Shown: one piece after another, positions 53,558 to 62,924 of the stretch
Numbering within the stretch: the stretch's first letter is position 1
Layout of the letters: every line of letters starts with the position of its first letter
From: Haloferax prahovense DSM 18310
GTDB taxonomy: Archaea > Halobacteriota > Halobacteria > Halobacteriales > Haloferacaceae
Assembly (NCBI RefSeq): GCF_000336815.1
Contig: NZ_AOLG01000047.1
Span: 266,495 to 330,494 of the forward strand
Direction of reading: 5' to 3'
Length of the DNA: 64,000 nt
Notes under the pieces: model-generated
Seen by the model: the letters and a program-made list of their open reading frames with translations, nothing else
What the model was told of the DNA's origin: nothing
The model's database searches: none
Made by a program: the position numbers and the translations under genes

Positions 53558-54601
53558 TTATTCGGCGTCGGCGTTCGCTTGCTCGGCCTCGCGGGCGAGT
53601 CGGTCGTAGGCGGCCCACGAGGGGTCAACGTCGGGGTGCTCGATGCGCTCGCCGTCGACGACGACGCCCTCGCCCGCGACGACGGTGCCGGCGACGCCGA
53701 CGGGGGTGCCGCGGGCGTCGAGCGCGGCGACCACGTCGTCCGTGACGTCGGGGTCCGTGGCGACGACGAGCGACCCGGCGGTGGTCGAGCGCCACGGGTC
53801 GATGCCGAGGAAGTCGCAGGTCTCGCGGACGCCGGGCCGGAACGGGATGCTCGACTCGTCGATTTCGAGTTGGACGCCCGCGCTCTCGGCGATTTCGTTG
53901 AGCGCGCCGTGGACGCCGCACTCGGTGGCGTCGTGCATGGCGTGGACACCGCGGCCGCCGGCGGCCGAGACGGTCATCGCGTCGCGGACCGCGTCGGTCT
54001 CGTCGAGTCGCGCCTGCGCGTCGGCGAGCACGTCATCGTCGAGGTCGACGAAGGCGTCCGGAAACAGCGTCGTCAGGAGGCCAGTCGCCTCGACGCCGGG
54101 GCCCTTCGTCACGAGCACGTCGTCGCCGGGTCTCGCGCCGTCCGGGCGGACCACGTCGTCGTGGTCACCGACGGCGAGGGCGGTCGCGCCGCCGACCCAC
54201 GGGTACGAACAGCCAGCGTAGCGGGCGGTGTGGCCGGTGACGATGCTGACGCCGAGGTCGTCGGCCTCGGCGTGCATCGCCCCCCAGAGTTCGGCGAACT
54301 GCTCGTCGGTCATCTCGGGCGGGAGCGTAAAGGAGACGGCGAGGTGCGAGGGGTCCAGCCCCGAGACGGCGATGTCCGAGAGGACGATGTCGATGGCGAA
54401 CCGGCCCGCGCGCTCGAAACCGAGCGCGGGGAGCACGGAGACGGGGTCGGTCGCGATGGCGACGGCGGTGCCGTCGATGTCGAGGAGGCCGAAGTCGACG
54501 CCGTGGGTCGGGCCGAGCGCCACGTCGTCGCGGGCCGCGCCCAACCGCGGGTAGATGTACTCGTCGAAGAACTCGCGGTCGACCTTTCCGAGGTCGGTCA
54601 T
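53558..54601 (-). CDS. AIR synthase-like/HypE-like ATP-binding protein
   Basis: A 347-residue protein of the PurM/HypE/ThiL fold: N-terminal AIRS domain (VDFGLLDIDGTAVAIATDPV, FAIDIVLSDIAVSGLDPSHL, VTGHTARYAG) and C-terminal AIRS_C domain (VLVTKGPGVEATGLL, HDATECGVHGALNEIAES). Not purM itself, which has a different N-terminus; closest in shape to HypE- or SelD-like family members of unknown role in archaea. ATG at 54601. Confidence 0.8.
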   Translation of the reverse strand: MTDLGKVDREFFDEYIYPRLGAARDDVALGPTHGVDFGLLDIDGTAVAIATDPVSVLPALGFERAGRFAIDIVLSDIAVSGLDPSHLAVSFTLPPEMTDEQFAELWGAMHAEADDLGVSIVTGHTARYAGCSYPWVGGATALAVGDHDDVVRPDGARPGDDVLVTKGPGVEATGLLTTLFPDAFVDLDDDVLADAQARLDETDAVRDAMTVSAAGGRGVHAMHDATECGVHGALNEIAESAGVQLEIDESSIPFRPGVRETCDFLGIDPWRSTTAGSLVVATDPDVTDDVVAALDARGTPVGVAGTVVAGEGVVVDGERIEHPDVDPSWAAYDRLAREAEQANADAE

Positions 54602-54917
54602 ACGCGACCTGCGGGGGCCGCGAGTAAGAACGTACTCATCCGGCGACGACGGGTCCGGCCCGGTGGGGTTCGAGGCCCGGTCGTCGGCGCGGTCGCTCGC
54701 CGGTCGAAAGGTGGGACGGTCCCCCGTCCCTGCTCATGAAGAGACGCGGAGACGGTTCGAAGGGGCATGGAAAGTCCCACCACCGGACTGCTCCCGCGTC
54801 GGTTCAACGTGCACGCCGGACGTACAAGAACCTCGCTAAGTTCCCTCGATGGACCTATATAGCTTCAACGAGCAGCCGGCAAATACTGCCTCCATTGGTC
54901 GAAATCGCCGGCGGAGC
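54602..54917. other. 316-nt gap with possible structured leader or small RNA
   Basis: A TATA-like CTATATAG at 54855-54862 lies about 255 nt upstream of the AIR synthase-like gene, leaving a leader of about 225 nt on the minus strand. GGTGGGAC (54709-54716) can pair with GTCCCACC (54774-54781), and GGGACGG/CCGTCCC forms a local hairpin near 54712-54730. A 31-codon plus-strand frame (54767-54862) is also present but not credited as a gene. Confidence 0.35.
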
Positions 54918-55868
54918 TCAGACCGGGCGATGGCCCGCCTCGTCGGGGGTGTTGTTCGGCGTTCGCCACGCGTCGTCGAGGTGCTCGACGAGTGCGCGGG
55001 CGACGGCCACCGGCTCCTCGTGGTGGACCCAGTGGGTCGCCTCGTCGAACGTCTTGAGGTGGCCGTCTTCGCAGAACGCGAGGCTCTCGCGCGCCATCTT
55101 CGGCCGGAGGAACCGGTCTCGGGTCCCCCAGACGACGAGCGTCGGGGGCTCGACCGTCTCGACGCGGGGCCGCGGGCGCTCGCGGGCGACCGCCCGGTAC
55201 CAGTCGACCATCGAGCCGTAGGCTCCGGAGACCGACCACGCGGCGCGATAGCAGTCGAGGTCGGTCGCCGAGAACGTGCCGGGGAGCGCGGTGCCGGTCA
55301 TCGTCCGCTCCAAGACGGCCCAGTCGCCGACGGGGGCGACGAGCTCGGGGAGCTTCGGCAGTTGGAAGAACAAGACGTACCAGCTCCGAAGCTGTTGGCC
55401 CGGGTCGCGTCTGAGGTGGCGGGCGAGCACTACCGGGTGCGGGAGGTTCATCGCGGTGAGAGAACGCACCCGGTCGCGGTGGTGGAGCGCGGTCCACCAC
55501 GCCACCGCGCCACCCCAGTCGTGACCGACGACGTGGACCTTCTCGTAGCCGAGCGCGTCCGCGACGCCGACCACGTCACCGGCGAGTTCGTCGATGCTGT
55601 ACCACTCGACGCCCGAGGGGCGGTCGCTCAGGTTGTAGCCGCGCTGGTCGAGCGCGACGACCCGGTAGCCCGCTTCGGTCAACGGGCGGAGGTAGTCCGC
55701 CCACGCGTACCAACACTCCGGAAAGCCGTGGAGGAGGACGACGAGTTCGCCGTCTTCCGGTCCGGCTTCAACCGCGTGGAGCGTGACCTCGCCCGCGTCG
55801 ATGCGGCGGCTCGTCGCCTCGACGGACAGCTCCGCGTCGTCGCACGACAGCCCCGATTGCTTCGCCAT
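54918..55868 (-). CDS. Alpha/beta hydrolase, epoxide hydrolase-like
   Basis: A 316-residue protein with the epoxide hydrolase/haloalkane dehalogenase pattern: LLHGFPECWYAWADYLRPL (oxyanion HGFP), VVALDQRGYNLSDRP, nucleophile Asp in VVGHDWGGAVAWW, acid in VWGTRDRFLRP and His in TFDEATHWVHHEEP. GHDWGG rather than GHSxG supports hydrolysis through an Asp ester. ATG at 55868; the longer upstream frame is antisense to the permease remnant. Confidence 0.85.
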   Translation of the reverse strand: MAKQSGLSCDDAELSVEATSRRIDAGEVTLHAVEAGPEDGELVVLLHGFPECWYAWADYLRPLTEAGYRVVALDQRGYNLSDRPSGVEWYSIDELAGDVVGVADALGYEKVHVVGHDWGGAVAWWTALHHRDRVRSLTAMNLPHPVVLARHLRRDPGQQLRSWYVLFFQLPKLPELVAPVGDWAVLERTMTGTALPGTFSATDLDCYRAAWSVSGAYGSMVDWYRAVARERPRPRVETVEPPTLVVWGTRDRFLRPKMARESLAFCEDGHLKTFDEATHWVHHEEPVAVARALVEHLDDAWRTPNNTPDEAGHRPV

Positions 55869-55963
55869 ACCCCTCGCTACGGCGGCGAAGGACAAATGTG
55901 CCGCGGCGGCGCGAGAGGCCATCGGCGGCGAGAAAACGGGTCGCTTCCGCGGCGCCGTTCGGA

Positions 55964-56491
55964 CTACCCGAACAGGCGCTCCCTGATGCTCCGAGCGCGA
56001 CTCCGTTCGGCCAGGAGGACCGAACACTCCACGTCGTCGACGACGTCCATGACGACGGTGCCGCGGACGAGCCGCGAGAGGAGGCCGCGTTCCGTCGCGC
56101 CGACGACGAGCAGCGACGCGTCGGTCGCGTGCGACTCGATAGCCCTCTCGACGTCGCCGGTCTCGACGGTGAGCGTGGCATCTCCGAGACCGCGCTCGTC
56201 GGCCCACTCGCGGAGGAACTGCTCACCCGCGTCCCTGTCGTCGGCGACGTGGAGGTTGATGTAGTAGTACGCGCCGCCGGATTTCGGCATCGCGGTGCCC
56301 AGTTCGCTGGCGGACATGGCGGTCAAGAGCGCGATGACGCCGCCGAGAACGAACGCGGCGGCCGCGAGCGGCCCGGCCTGTTGGACCGCGGCCCCCGGAA
56401 GCACGAAGATGCCCGCGCCGATCATCGTCCCGATACCGATAGTCAACGCCGCGAGCGGGCCGAGGTCTTTGGCGAGTTCCTCGTCTGTCAT
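55964..56491 (-). pseudogene. Amino-acid permease (APC)-UspA protein collapsed by in-frame deletion
   Basis: A 175-residue product joining the first two helices of an APC permease to the end of a UspA domain. Residues 1-80 have [18 protein letters not shown] and the end of TM2 ([18 protein letters not shown]). From about residue 82 the sequence is Usp-like ([40 protein letters not shown]). Full haloarchaeal permease-Usp fusions are 700 or more residues, so roughly 500 residues are missing. The join near 56245-56250 stays in frame, so a short protein may still be made, but it cannot transport. Its start overlaps the preceding usp gene by 4 nt. Confidence 0.75.
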
Positions 56492-56949
56492 GTTTCACCG
56501 TCTTCGTCGGCGTCGCCCGCCGGCAGCACGACCACGGGACGGTCGCTGTGCCGAATCAACTCCTCGCGGACCGCGCCCGAAAAGAGGTCCCACCACGAGC
56601 GGCCGCCGCGCGGGGTGAAGACGATGGCCGTCGCGTCGGCCTCGCGAGCCGCTTCGAGAATGGCGTCGCCGACGTCGGTCGCGAATCGGAGGTCGGTCTG
56701 AAGTTCGATGCCGGCGTCGTCCGCGGCGCGGCGGGCGATATCGAACAGTTCCTCCGCAACCTCCTCACGCTGTTCGACGCCGGCTTTGTCCGGCGCGCCG
56801 CCCGCCTTCTCGATGACGTGGACGACAGAGGCTCGACCATCGGCCGCCGCGATGCGCGGGAACGCGGTGGCACAGGTGATATCGGCGTCGTCCGCGTTCG
56901 CGAGCGGGAGCAGCGGGCGAGAGAACAGCGACTCGACGTGTTCAGTCAT
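56488..56949 (-). CDS. Universal stress protein (UspA) family
   Basis: A 153-residue Usp: [20 protein letters not shown], then [20 protein letters not shown] and [13 protein letters not shown], with a partial ATP-binding signature. Start at the ATG at 56949. It overlaps the permease remnant by 4 nt (ATGA) and would have been co-expressed with the intact transporter. Confidence 0.8.
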   Translation of the reverse strand: MTEHVESLFSRPLLPLANADDADITCATAFPRIAAADGRASVVHVIEKAGGAPDKAGVEQREEVAEELFDIARRAADDAGIELQTDLRFATDVGDAILEAAREADATAIVFTPRGGRSWWDLFSGAVREELIRHSDRPVVVLPAGDADEDGET

Positions 56950-57031
56950 GGGTTGTGCGGCAATAGATGTAGAAGTTCGCAAACCGGGGCACAGCGTCGA
57001 AGCGAATCGAACGCGGAGGGAACGCGCCCGC

Positions 57032-57427
57032 TCAGACGGCGGTGACCCACGCCCGGTACGCCTCGTCGCGGCCGTAGACCGCCTGAAAGACGCGGTCTGC
57101 GAAGCCGGCGAGGCGGTTCGCGTCCGAGCGGGCGGTGATGCGGACGTTCGTCCCCTCGGCCTCCTCGGGGCTCTCCAGTTGGTCGATTCGGAACTCGGGG
57201 AACTCCGTGAGCAGCCCCTTGAGCCGGTCGAGTTCCTCGTCGGTCACGTCCATGTTGAACGTCTGGTCGGCGAACTGAATCCACGGGCCGGGCCCCTCGC
57301 CGTCGACGTCGGCGAGGCGTTCGGCCTCGATGGTGAGAAAGGCGCTGCCGCGGTCGCGGTGCGCCGACACGGCGTCGGCGAAGAGCTTTCGGCGCTCGCG
57401 CGCGGTGTCGGCCTCGAATCGGGTCAT
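57032..57427 (-). CDS. Conserved haloarchaeal protein of unknown function
   Basis: A 131-residue acidic soluble protein (MTRFEADTARERRKLFADAV, FNMDVTDEELDRLKGLLTEF, VRITARSDANRLAGFADRVF). No family function known to me. Starts at the ATG at 57427 and lies between usp and the YeiH-family gene on the same strand. Confidence 0.7.
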   Translation of the reverse strand: MTRFEADTARERRKLFADAVSAHRDRGSAFLTIEAERLADVDGEGPGPWIQFADQTFNMDVTDEELDRLKGLLTEFPEFRIDQLESPEEAEGTNVRITARSDANRLAGFADRVFQAVYGRDEAYRAWVTAV

Positions 57428-57517
57428 GCGACCTGCTACACCCGCGCGGTACAAAAACGGCCCGCGTCGGGGCGGTGAGTCTCGGACGGCGGAGCGACCG
57501 GAACGGCCGTCAGCGCG

Positions 57518-58537
57518 TCAGAACAGCGCGAGAACCGCGGCGAGCGCGAGCGCGCTGATGGTGAGCAGTTGCAGTCCGAGGACGGCGAGCGGAGCCGCGC
57601 CCGTCTGTCGCATCGCGTCGAGCCGAACGTCGAGGCCGAGGCCGACGAACGCGAGCGCGAACAGTGCGTCGCTGGCGGTGCCGACGGTCGCGAGCGTCGC
57701 CTCCGAGAGGAGGCCGAGGTTGGCGACGGCGGCGACGGCGACGAAGCCGACGAGGAACCGGGGAACGCCGTCGAAGACGGCGCGCAGACCGGTGGCTGCC
57801 TCCTCCGCCCGGCCGGCGTAGCGAACCGCGTAGGCGACGGCGACGAAGCCGAGCATGGAGTTTCGCGCAAGTTTGGTCACGGTCGCCCAGCGACCGGCGA
57901 CCTCGGAGTGGGCGAAGCCGGCCGCGGTGACGGGGCCGGTGCTGAACATGCTCAGGCCGGCCCAGATACCGAACTGGCGACCGGACAGCGGAAGCAGGTC
58001 GCCGGCGATGGGGAACACCGCGAGGGTGAGCGCGTCGAACAGGAGGACCGCGGCGACGACGTGGGTGAGGGACTCACCGTCGGCGTCGATGGTGCCGGCG
58101 ATGGCGGTGGCCGCGGAGACGCCGCAGACGCTCGCGCCGGCCGCGAGGAGCGACCCGGTCTTGTCGGCGAGGCCGAACACGCGCCCGGCGACGGCCTCGA
58201 CGAGGAGGACGCCGGCGGCGACGGTGACGACGACGAGCGCGACGAGCACCGGTCCGGAGGCGACGAGTTCGTCGATTGCGATGCGAGCGCCGAGCAGGAC
58301 GATACCCGTTTCGAGGAGGAGCTTCTGCGTGTCGACGCCGGGGCGCACCCAGTCGGGAACGCCGACCGTGTTGGCGACGACAGCCCCGAAGAGCACGCCG
58401 AGCAGGAGCGCGTTGACGCCGGGGACGAAGCCGGCGACGAGCGCCGCCGCCCCCGCGAGGACGACGAGGAGGCCGACGCCCGGTGCGAGTCGCGCGAGCC
58501 GGCCGATGCCGGCGTCCGAGCTCTCCCCGGCGCTCAC
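57518..58537 (-). CDS. YeiH/UPF0324 family membrane protein (putative sulfate exporter)
   Basis: A 339-residue membrane protein with nine or ten helices. Family marks: VDTQKLLLETGIVLLGARIA, AAGASVCGVSAATAIAGTID and WAGLSMFSTGPVTAAGFA, then ARNSMLGFVAVAYAVR. YeiH proteins are annotated as sulfate or organosulfonate exporters by homology. GTG start at 58537 overlaps the stop of a small upstream gene (GTGA). Confidence 0.85.
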   Translation of the reverse strand: MSAGESSDAGIGRLARLAPGVGLLVVLAGAAALVAGFVPGVNALLLGVLFGAVVANTVGVPDWVRPGVDTQKLLLETGIVLLGARIAIDELVASGPVLVALVVVTVAAGVLLVEAVAGRVFGLADKTGSLLAAGASVCGVSAATAIAGTIDADGESLTHVVAAVLLFDALTLAVFPIAGDLLPLSGRQFGIWAGLSMFSTGPVTAAGFAHSEVAGRWATVTKLARNSMLGFVAVAYAVRYAGRAEEAATGLRAVFDGVPRFLVGFVAVAAVANLGLLSEATLATVGTASDALFALAFVGLGLDVRLDAMRQTGAAPLAVLGLQLLTISALALAAVLALF

Positions 58538-58680
58538 GGCCCGAGCGTCGCGAGGACGGTCACGACGACGAGACCGAGGGCGGTCGCGCGCCAGCCGCGT
58601 TCGAGCGTACACCACAGACCGTACGCGCGCTCGACGGTGGCCGCGCCGAACGCGTCGCGCATGAGGGACGAATCGCGCAT
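58534..58680 (-). CDS. Small single-helix membrane protein upstream of YeiH-family gene
   Basis: A 48-residue frame (MRDSSLMRDAFGAATVERAY, then a helix ATALGLVVVTVLATLG). Its stop overlaps the GTG start of the transporter by 4 nt, which suggests coupling. An internal ATG at 58662 is an alternative start. Evidence is the overlap and composition only. Confidence 0.45.
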   Translation of the reverse strand: MRDSSLMRDAFGAATVERAYGLWCTLERGWRATALGLVVVTVLATLGP

Positions 58681-58888
58681 CTGTCGGTGCCACGAGGGCC
58701 GCGCCGTTGAACGTGTCGCTTCCGTCTGCGAAACCGGCAACAAAACCCGCCAACACCGCGGTGGGACGGCCGTGAGAGCTGTAGAACGACGAACAAGGAG
58801 CAACATTGTCTCATTCCTCTGACCGCCGCCGTCGCAGAACTCAGTACGTATCTTCAACACTATATGCTCTCGCCGGATGGGGTCAGAT

Positions 58889-59515
58889 ATGGGAAAGCGC
58901 ATCCTCCTGCTCGGAGCGCCGGGCGCAGGTAAGGGCACACAGTCGAAGCGGCTCGCCGAGACCTACGGCGTCGAACACGTCACCACCGGCGACGCGCTGC
59001 GCGCGAACAAGGACATGGAGACCGAGTACGGGACGCCCCGCTCGTTCATGGAGAAGGGCGAACTCGTCCCCGACGCGGTCGTCAACGAAATCGTCGAGGC
59101 CGCGCTGGAAGACGCCGACGGCTACGTCCTCGACGGCTACCCGCGGAACCTCTCGCAGGCGGAGTACCTCACCGAGATCACCGACCTCGACGCGGTCATC
59201 TACCTGAAGGTCGCCGAGTCCGAACTCGTCGAGCGCCTCACCGGCCGCCGCGTCTGCGACGACTGCGGCACGAACTTCCACGTGAAGTTCAACCAGCCCG
59301 AAGCGGAGGGCGTCTGCGACGACTGCGGCGGCGAACTCGTCCAGCGCGACGACGACACCGAAGAGACGGTCCGCGAGCGTCTGTCGGTGTTCAAGGAGAA
59401 CACCGAGCCGGTCATCGAACACTACCGCGACGAGGGCGTCCTCGTCGAGGTCGACGGCGAACAGACCCCCGACGAGGTCTTCGAGGACGTCCGGACCGTC
59501 GTCGACGACGCGTAA
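58889..59515 (+). CDS. adk: Adenylate kinase
   Basis: A 208-residue Adk (AMP + ATP to 2 ADP). P-loop [21 protein letters not shown]-binding [20 protein letters not shown], and a zinc-type lid [13 protein letters not shown] with a second [12 protein letters not shown]-like CTATATGC (about 58859-58866) centred 27 nt upstream fixes the ATG at 58889. It heads the adk-DUF106-cmk-truB run common in haloarchaea, though separate TATA-like boxes suggest independent promoters. Confidence 0.95.
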   Translation: MGKRILLLGAPGAGKGTQSKRLAETYGVEHVTTGDALRANKDMETEYGTPRSFMEKGELVPDAVVNEIVEAALEDADGYVLDGYPRNLSQAEYLTEITDLDAVIYLKVAESELVERLTGRRVCDDCGTNFHVKFNQPEAEGVCDDCGGELVQRDDDTEETVRERLSVFKENTEPVIEHYRDEGVLVEVDGEQTPDEVFEDVRTVVDDA

Positions 59516-59636
59516 GCGCGCACACGGAACGACGCTTTTCACCGACTATACTCGGAGCGCCGGCGCTGTCGCCGGCGCGCCCGCTCTCGTCTCCAGAGTA
59601 AAACCTTGATAACAGCCGGTTGCTAAAGGGCCGGTA

Positions 59637-60557
59637 ATGGCACGAATCGAATCTCGGGTGCGCGACCTCGTCGGCTCCGACGCCGACATGCGCGCCGCCG
59701 TCGAAACCGTCCTCGAACGGGCGGACGACGGAGAAGTCGAGTGGGCCGACGTTCGCGACGAGCTCACGAGCGGCCAGTGGGGTCGCCTCATCGAGAAAGG
59801 TATCCTCGTCGACGGCGACGAGGGGTTCCGGCTCGCCGACGCGGCGGAGACCCGCGCCGGCCTCGAAGACGACACGTCCGACTCCGGCGGCTCGTCGTCG
59901 TCCTCGTCGGCCGACACCGACACCGGCGACTCCTCGTGGTCGAAGTACGACAAGGGCGCGGCCGTCGTCACGGTCGGCCTGTTCCTCGGCTACTCGGTCG
60001 CCGAGGTTCGGAACGTCATCGGCGGCGTGATGGACGTGGCGCTCGGCCCGCTGGCCGACATGCTCCCGTTCTACGCCGTCGTGATGGTCCTCGCGCTCGC
60101 GACCGGCCTCTACTCCACGCTCCTGCAGGCGAACCTCATGGACATGGAGAAGATGGGCATGTATCAAGAGCGGATGAAGGACATCCAACAGCGGCAGAAG
60201 GACGCCAAGGAGCGCGGCGACGACGCGGCGCTCGAGAAGATTCAAGAAGAGCAGATGGAGGCGATGGGCGACCAGATGGGCATGTTCAAAGAGCAGTTCC
60301 GCCCGATGGTCTGGATCATGTTCCTCACCATCCCGGTGTTCCTCTGGATGTACTGGGCCATCGGCGTCGGCGGGGGCTCCGACCCGCACATCGTCACCGA
60401 GAACATCGTGCTCCCGCTCGTCGGGTCCGTCGAGTGGAAGCAGGGTGTCATCGGGCCGATGCAGGCGTGGATTGTCTGGTACTTCCTCTGCTCGATGGGC
60501 TTCACCCAGATCATCCGCAAGAGCCTGAACATCGACATGTCGCCGTCGGCGTCGTAA
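59637..60557 (+). CDS. DUF106/EMC3-like membrane insertase homologue
   Basis: A 306-residue protein: soluble N-terminal helical domain (about 1-75), Ser/Asp-rich linker, then three membrane helices with a long coiled coil between (MEKMGMYQERMKDIQQRQKD, EQMEAMGDQMGMFKEQFRPM). This is the archaeal DUF106 family, related to YidC/Oxa1/EMC3 and thought to help insert membrane proteins. The N-terminal domain is a haloarchaeal extension. Conserved place between adk and cmk. Confidence 0.88.
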   Translation: MARIESRVRDLVGSDADMRAAVETVLERADDGEVEWADVRDELTSGQWGRLIEKGILVDGDEGFRLADAAETRAGLEDDTSDSGGSSSSSSADTDTGDSSWSKYDKGAAVVTVGLFLGYSVAEVRNVIGGVMDVALGPLADMLPFYAVVMVLALATGLYSTLLQANLMDMEKMGMYQERMKDIQQRQKDAKERGDDAALEKIQEEQMEAMGDQMGMFKEQFRPMVWIMFLTIPVFLWMYWAIGVGGGSDPHIVTENIVLPLVGSVEWKQGVIGPMQAWIVWYFLCSMGFTQIIRKSLNIDMSPSAS

Positions 60558-60707
60558 GCCGACCCGAGCGACTCGAAACGACTCCGTTTCTCTCTCCGTT
60601 TCCGCGTCTCACCACCCTCGGTTCTCTCCCACTCTCCCCCGTGAGAAGCCTCCGCAGGGGCGGTCGGCAACGATAACACCTTTTAGCCGACCGCACCCAG
60701 CATGGAT

Positions 60708-61286
60708 ATGTTACTGACCGTCTCCGGACCACCGGGCAGCGGGAAAAGCACGACCGCCGCCGCGCTCGCCGAGGCGTTCGACCTCGAACACATAAGCGGC
60801 GGGGACATCTTCCGCGAGCTCGCCGCCGAGCGCGACATGACCGCCGTCGAGTTCAACAAACTCGCCGAGGAGGACGACCAAATCGACCGCGACCTCGACC
60901 GCCGCCTCCGCGACATCGCCCTCGACCGCGACGACGTGCTCCTCGAATCTCGCCTCGCCGGCTGGCTCGCCGGGGACGCCGCAGACCTCCGCTTTTGGCT
61001 CGACGCCCCCGTCGACGTTCGCGCCGAGCGCATCGCCGACCGCGAGGACAAAGCGCCCGATATCGCCCGCGAGGAGACGACGACCCGCGAGGCGAGCGAG
61101 GCCAAGCGGTACGACGCCTACTACGACATCGACATCACGGACCTCTCTATCTACGATATCGCGCTCAACACCGCCCGTTGGGGGCCCGACGAGGTGACGG
61201 CCGTCTGCATCGCCGCGGTCGACTCCTACGACCCCAAGGCCGACGAGGGCAAGTACCCCGTCGAAGGCGTCCGCTACGACTTCTGA
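60708..61286 (+). CDS. cmk: Cytidylate kinase, archaeal type
   Basis: A 192-residue (d)CMP kinase. P-loop [33 protein letters not shown] nucleotide site, [12 protein letters not shown] and [11 protein letters not shown] lid. The frame also has ATG at 60702; I prefer the second ATG (MLLTVSG) because the TATA-like TTTTAGCC near 60681 is about 27 nt away and family members start there. Followed by truB 2 nt after its stop. Confidence 0.9.
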   Translation: MLLTVSGPPGSGKSTTAAALAEAFDLEHISGGDIFRELAAERDMTAVEFNKLAEEDDQIDRDLDRRLRDIALDRDDVLLESRLAGWLAGDAADLRFWLDAPVDVRAERIADREDKAPDIAREETTTREASEAKRYDAYYDIDITDLSIYDIALNTARWGPDEVTAVCIAAVDSYDPKADEGKYPVEGVRYDF

Positions 61287-61288
61287 CC

Positions 61289-62158
61289 ATGCTCCGAGAC
61301 CCGCCCGAAGACCGGAGCGTCGACGACCTGCTGTCGTTCGGCGTCGTCAACCTCGACAAGCCGCCGGGGCCGTCGGCCCACCAGGTAACCGGGTGGGTCC
61401 GCGATATGGCCGACGTCGACCGCGCCGCTCACTCGGGGACGCTCGACCCGAAGGTGACCGGCTGTCTCCCCACGCTCCTCGGCGACGCGACCCGCATGGC
61501 GCAGGTGTTCCTCGAAGGCTCGAAGGAGTACGTCTCCGTGCTCGAACTCCACGGGCCCGCGCCGGCCGACATCGACTCGACCGTCGCCGAGTTCGAATCG
61601 AAGCTCTACCAGAAGCCCCCGCGGAAGTCCGCCGTCTCGCGCCGCCTCCGCGTCCGCGAGGTGTACGACCTCGACCTCCTCGAAGTGAAAGACAGACAGG
61701 CGCTGTTGCGCATCCGCTGTGAGTCGGGGACGTACATCCGAAAGCTGTGTCACGACCTCGGACTCGCGCTCGGCACCGGCGGCCACATGGGCCACCTCCG
61801 CCGGACCGCGACCACTCCCTTCGACGACGCGGACCTCGTGACGCTCCACGACCTCGCAGACGCGCTCGCGTTCGCGGAGGAGGGCGACGAGTCGTGGCTC
61901 CGCGACGTGGTCTCGCCCGCCGAGCGGGCGCTGTCGCACCTCCCATCGGTCACCATCGCCAACAGCGCGGCCCGCGAAGTCGCCAACGGCGCACCCGTCT
62001 ACGCGCCCGGCGTCTTCGACGTCGACGCCGACGCCTCCCGCGGCGACCTCGTCGCCTGTTTCACCGACGACGGTTCGGCCGTCTGTCTGGGCGAACTCGT
62101 CGGCGACGCGGACGCCGACGCCGGCGAGGTCGTCTCGCTGGAAGCCGTGTTAGTCTGA
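61289..62158 (+). CDS. truB: tRNA/rRNA pseudouridine synthase Cbf5/TruB
   Basis: A 289-residue archaeal Cbf5, catalytic subunit of H/ACA guide RNPs (and tRNA U55 modification). Catalytic Asp in AHSGTLDPKVTGCLPTLLG (D53), YQKPPRKSAVSR, RCESGTYIRKLCHDLG, and a C-terminal PUA domain (about 205-289). Starts 2 nt after cmk, same operon. L7Ae, Nop10 and Gar1 are not in the window. Confidence 0.92.
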   Translation: MLRDPPEDRSVDDLLSFGVVNLDKPPGPSAHQVTGWVRDMADVDRAAHSGTLDPKVTGCLPTLLGDATRMAQVFLEGSKEYVSVLELHGPAPADIDSTVAEFESKLYQKPPRKSAVSRRLRVREVYDLDLLEVKDRQALLRIRCESGTYIRKLCHDLGLALGTGGHMGHLRRTATTPFDDADLVTLHDLADALAFAEEGDESWLRDVVSPAERALSHLPSVTIANSAAREVANGAPVYAPGVFDVDADASRGDLVACFTDDGSAVCLGELVGDADADAGEVVSLEAVLV

Positions 62159-62170
62159 GACCGCTTCGCG

Positions 62171-62455
62171 CTACTTTCTCCGGCGCTTTTTCTCCGCGTC
62201 CGCGAGCGTCTCCGCCTGCTCGTTGACCGACGCGACCTCTCGTTTCGCATCCGACTTGTCGAGGTCGTAGACGTAGCGCCACGACGCCAGCGGGTAGCCG
62301 TGGGACTCCTCGGGGCGGTCAGCCGACGGTTCGGACTCGGAACCGCGGCGAATCGACCACCACCGGAGGCCTGCGACGCCCAACGCGAGGAGGACGAGGA
62401 GCATCGCGACGAAGGGGAGGAGTCCGAGCGGGACGCTCTGGAGGGGCGTGAGCAT
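62171..62455 (-). CDS. Small membrane protein with basic tail
   Basis: A 94-residue protein: one N-terminal helix (LGLLPFVAMLLVLLALGVAG), an acidic/polar loop with YPLASWRYVYDLDKSDAKRE, and a short coiled basic end (AETLADAEKKRRRK). No family known to me. Convergent with truB. Confidence 0.65.
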   Translation of the reverse strand: MLTPLQSVPLGLLPFVAMLLVLLALGVAGLRWWSIRRGSESEPSADRPEESHGYPLASWRYVYDLDKSDAKREVASVNEQAETLADAEKKRRRK

Positions 62456-62628
62456 ACGTTGTCATTAATCTCGAGGCGGCAAAAGCGTACTCGTGGTCGG
62501 GAGTCAGCTTCTCGGCACCGTTCGAACCGCACGACGACGGTGCGATACCGTGGCACGCCAGCCCTTCGCGTCGCCGCGACGAAACGAAGGGCTTAACCGC
62601 GAGACACGCATCGCTTTGAATGCACCCC

Positions 62629-62699
62629 GGGACCGTGGGGTAGTGGTATCCTCTGCCGATGGGGTCGGTAGGACCTGAGTTCGACTCTCAGCGGTCCCA
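62629..62699 (+). tRNA. tRNA-Pro (GGG)
   Basis: Acceptor GGGACCG pairs with CGGTCCC; A73 is 62699. Anticodon stem TGCCG/CGGTA with loop ATGGGGT gives anticodon GGG (62662-62664), and the T-arm is CTGAG TTCGACT CTCAG. The D-arm GGGTAGTGGTATCC is typical of haloarchaeal tRNA-Pro. No intron; CCA not encoded. A T-run follows at 62707-62711, probably the terminator. The AT-richer flank begins just beyond. Confidence 0.95.
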
Positions 62700-62924
62700 T
62701 ACCACCTTTTTACTCCGTCGACTGTCGCTCACAGAGCGATAGTCTCCTCGCAAGGAGCTGGACGAAAAACGTCCCGCGAGGACTCGCTTCGCCCGCATCG
62801 CAGTGCAGTAATCCGGGTGTCCGGGCTCAGTCTGGTCTCGGCTACTCAAGCGGTGCCGTGTCTCCGAGTGACCGGTGTCGTGCAGACCCATGCGTGAGAC
62901 ACTAACTCGGGCTGCCGAAAATAG

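Noticed and set aside
54767..54862. 31-codon plus-strand frame with plausible codons at its start
   Set aside because: Ends in codons rare for the core and overlaps a possible promoter; no known family.
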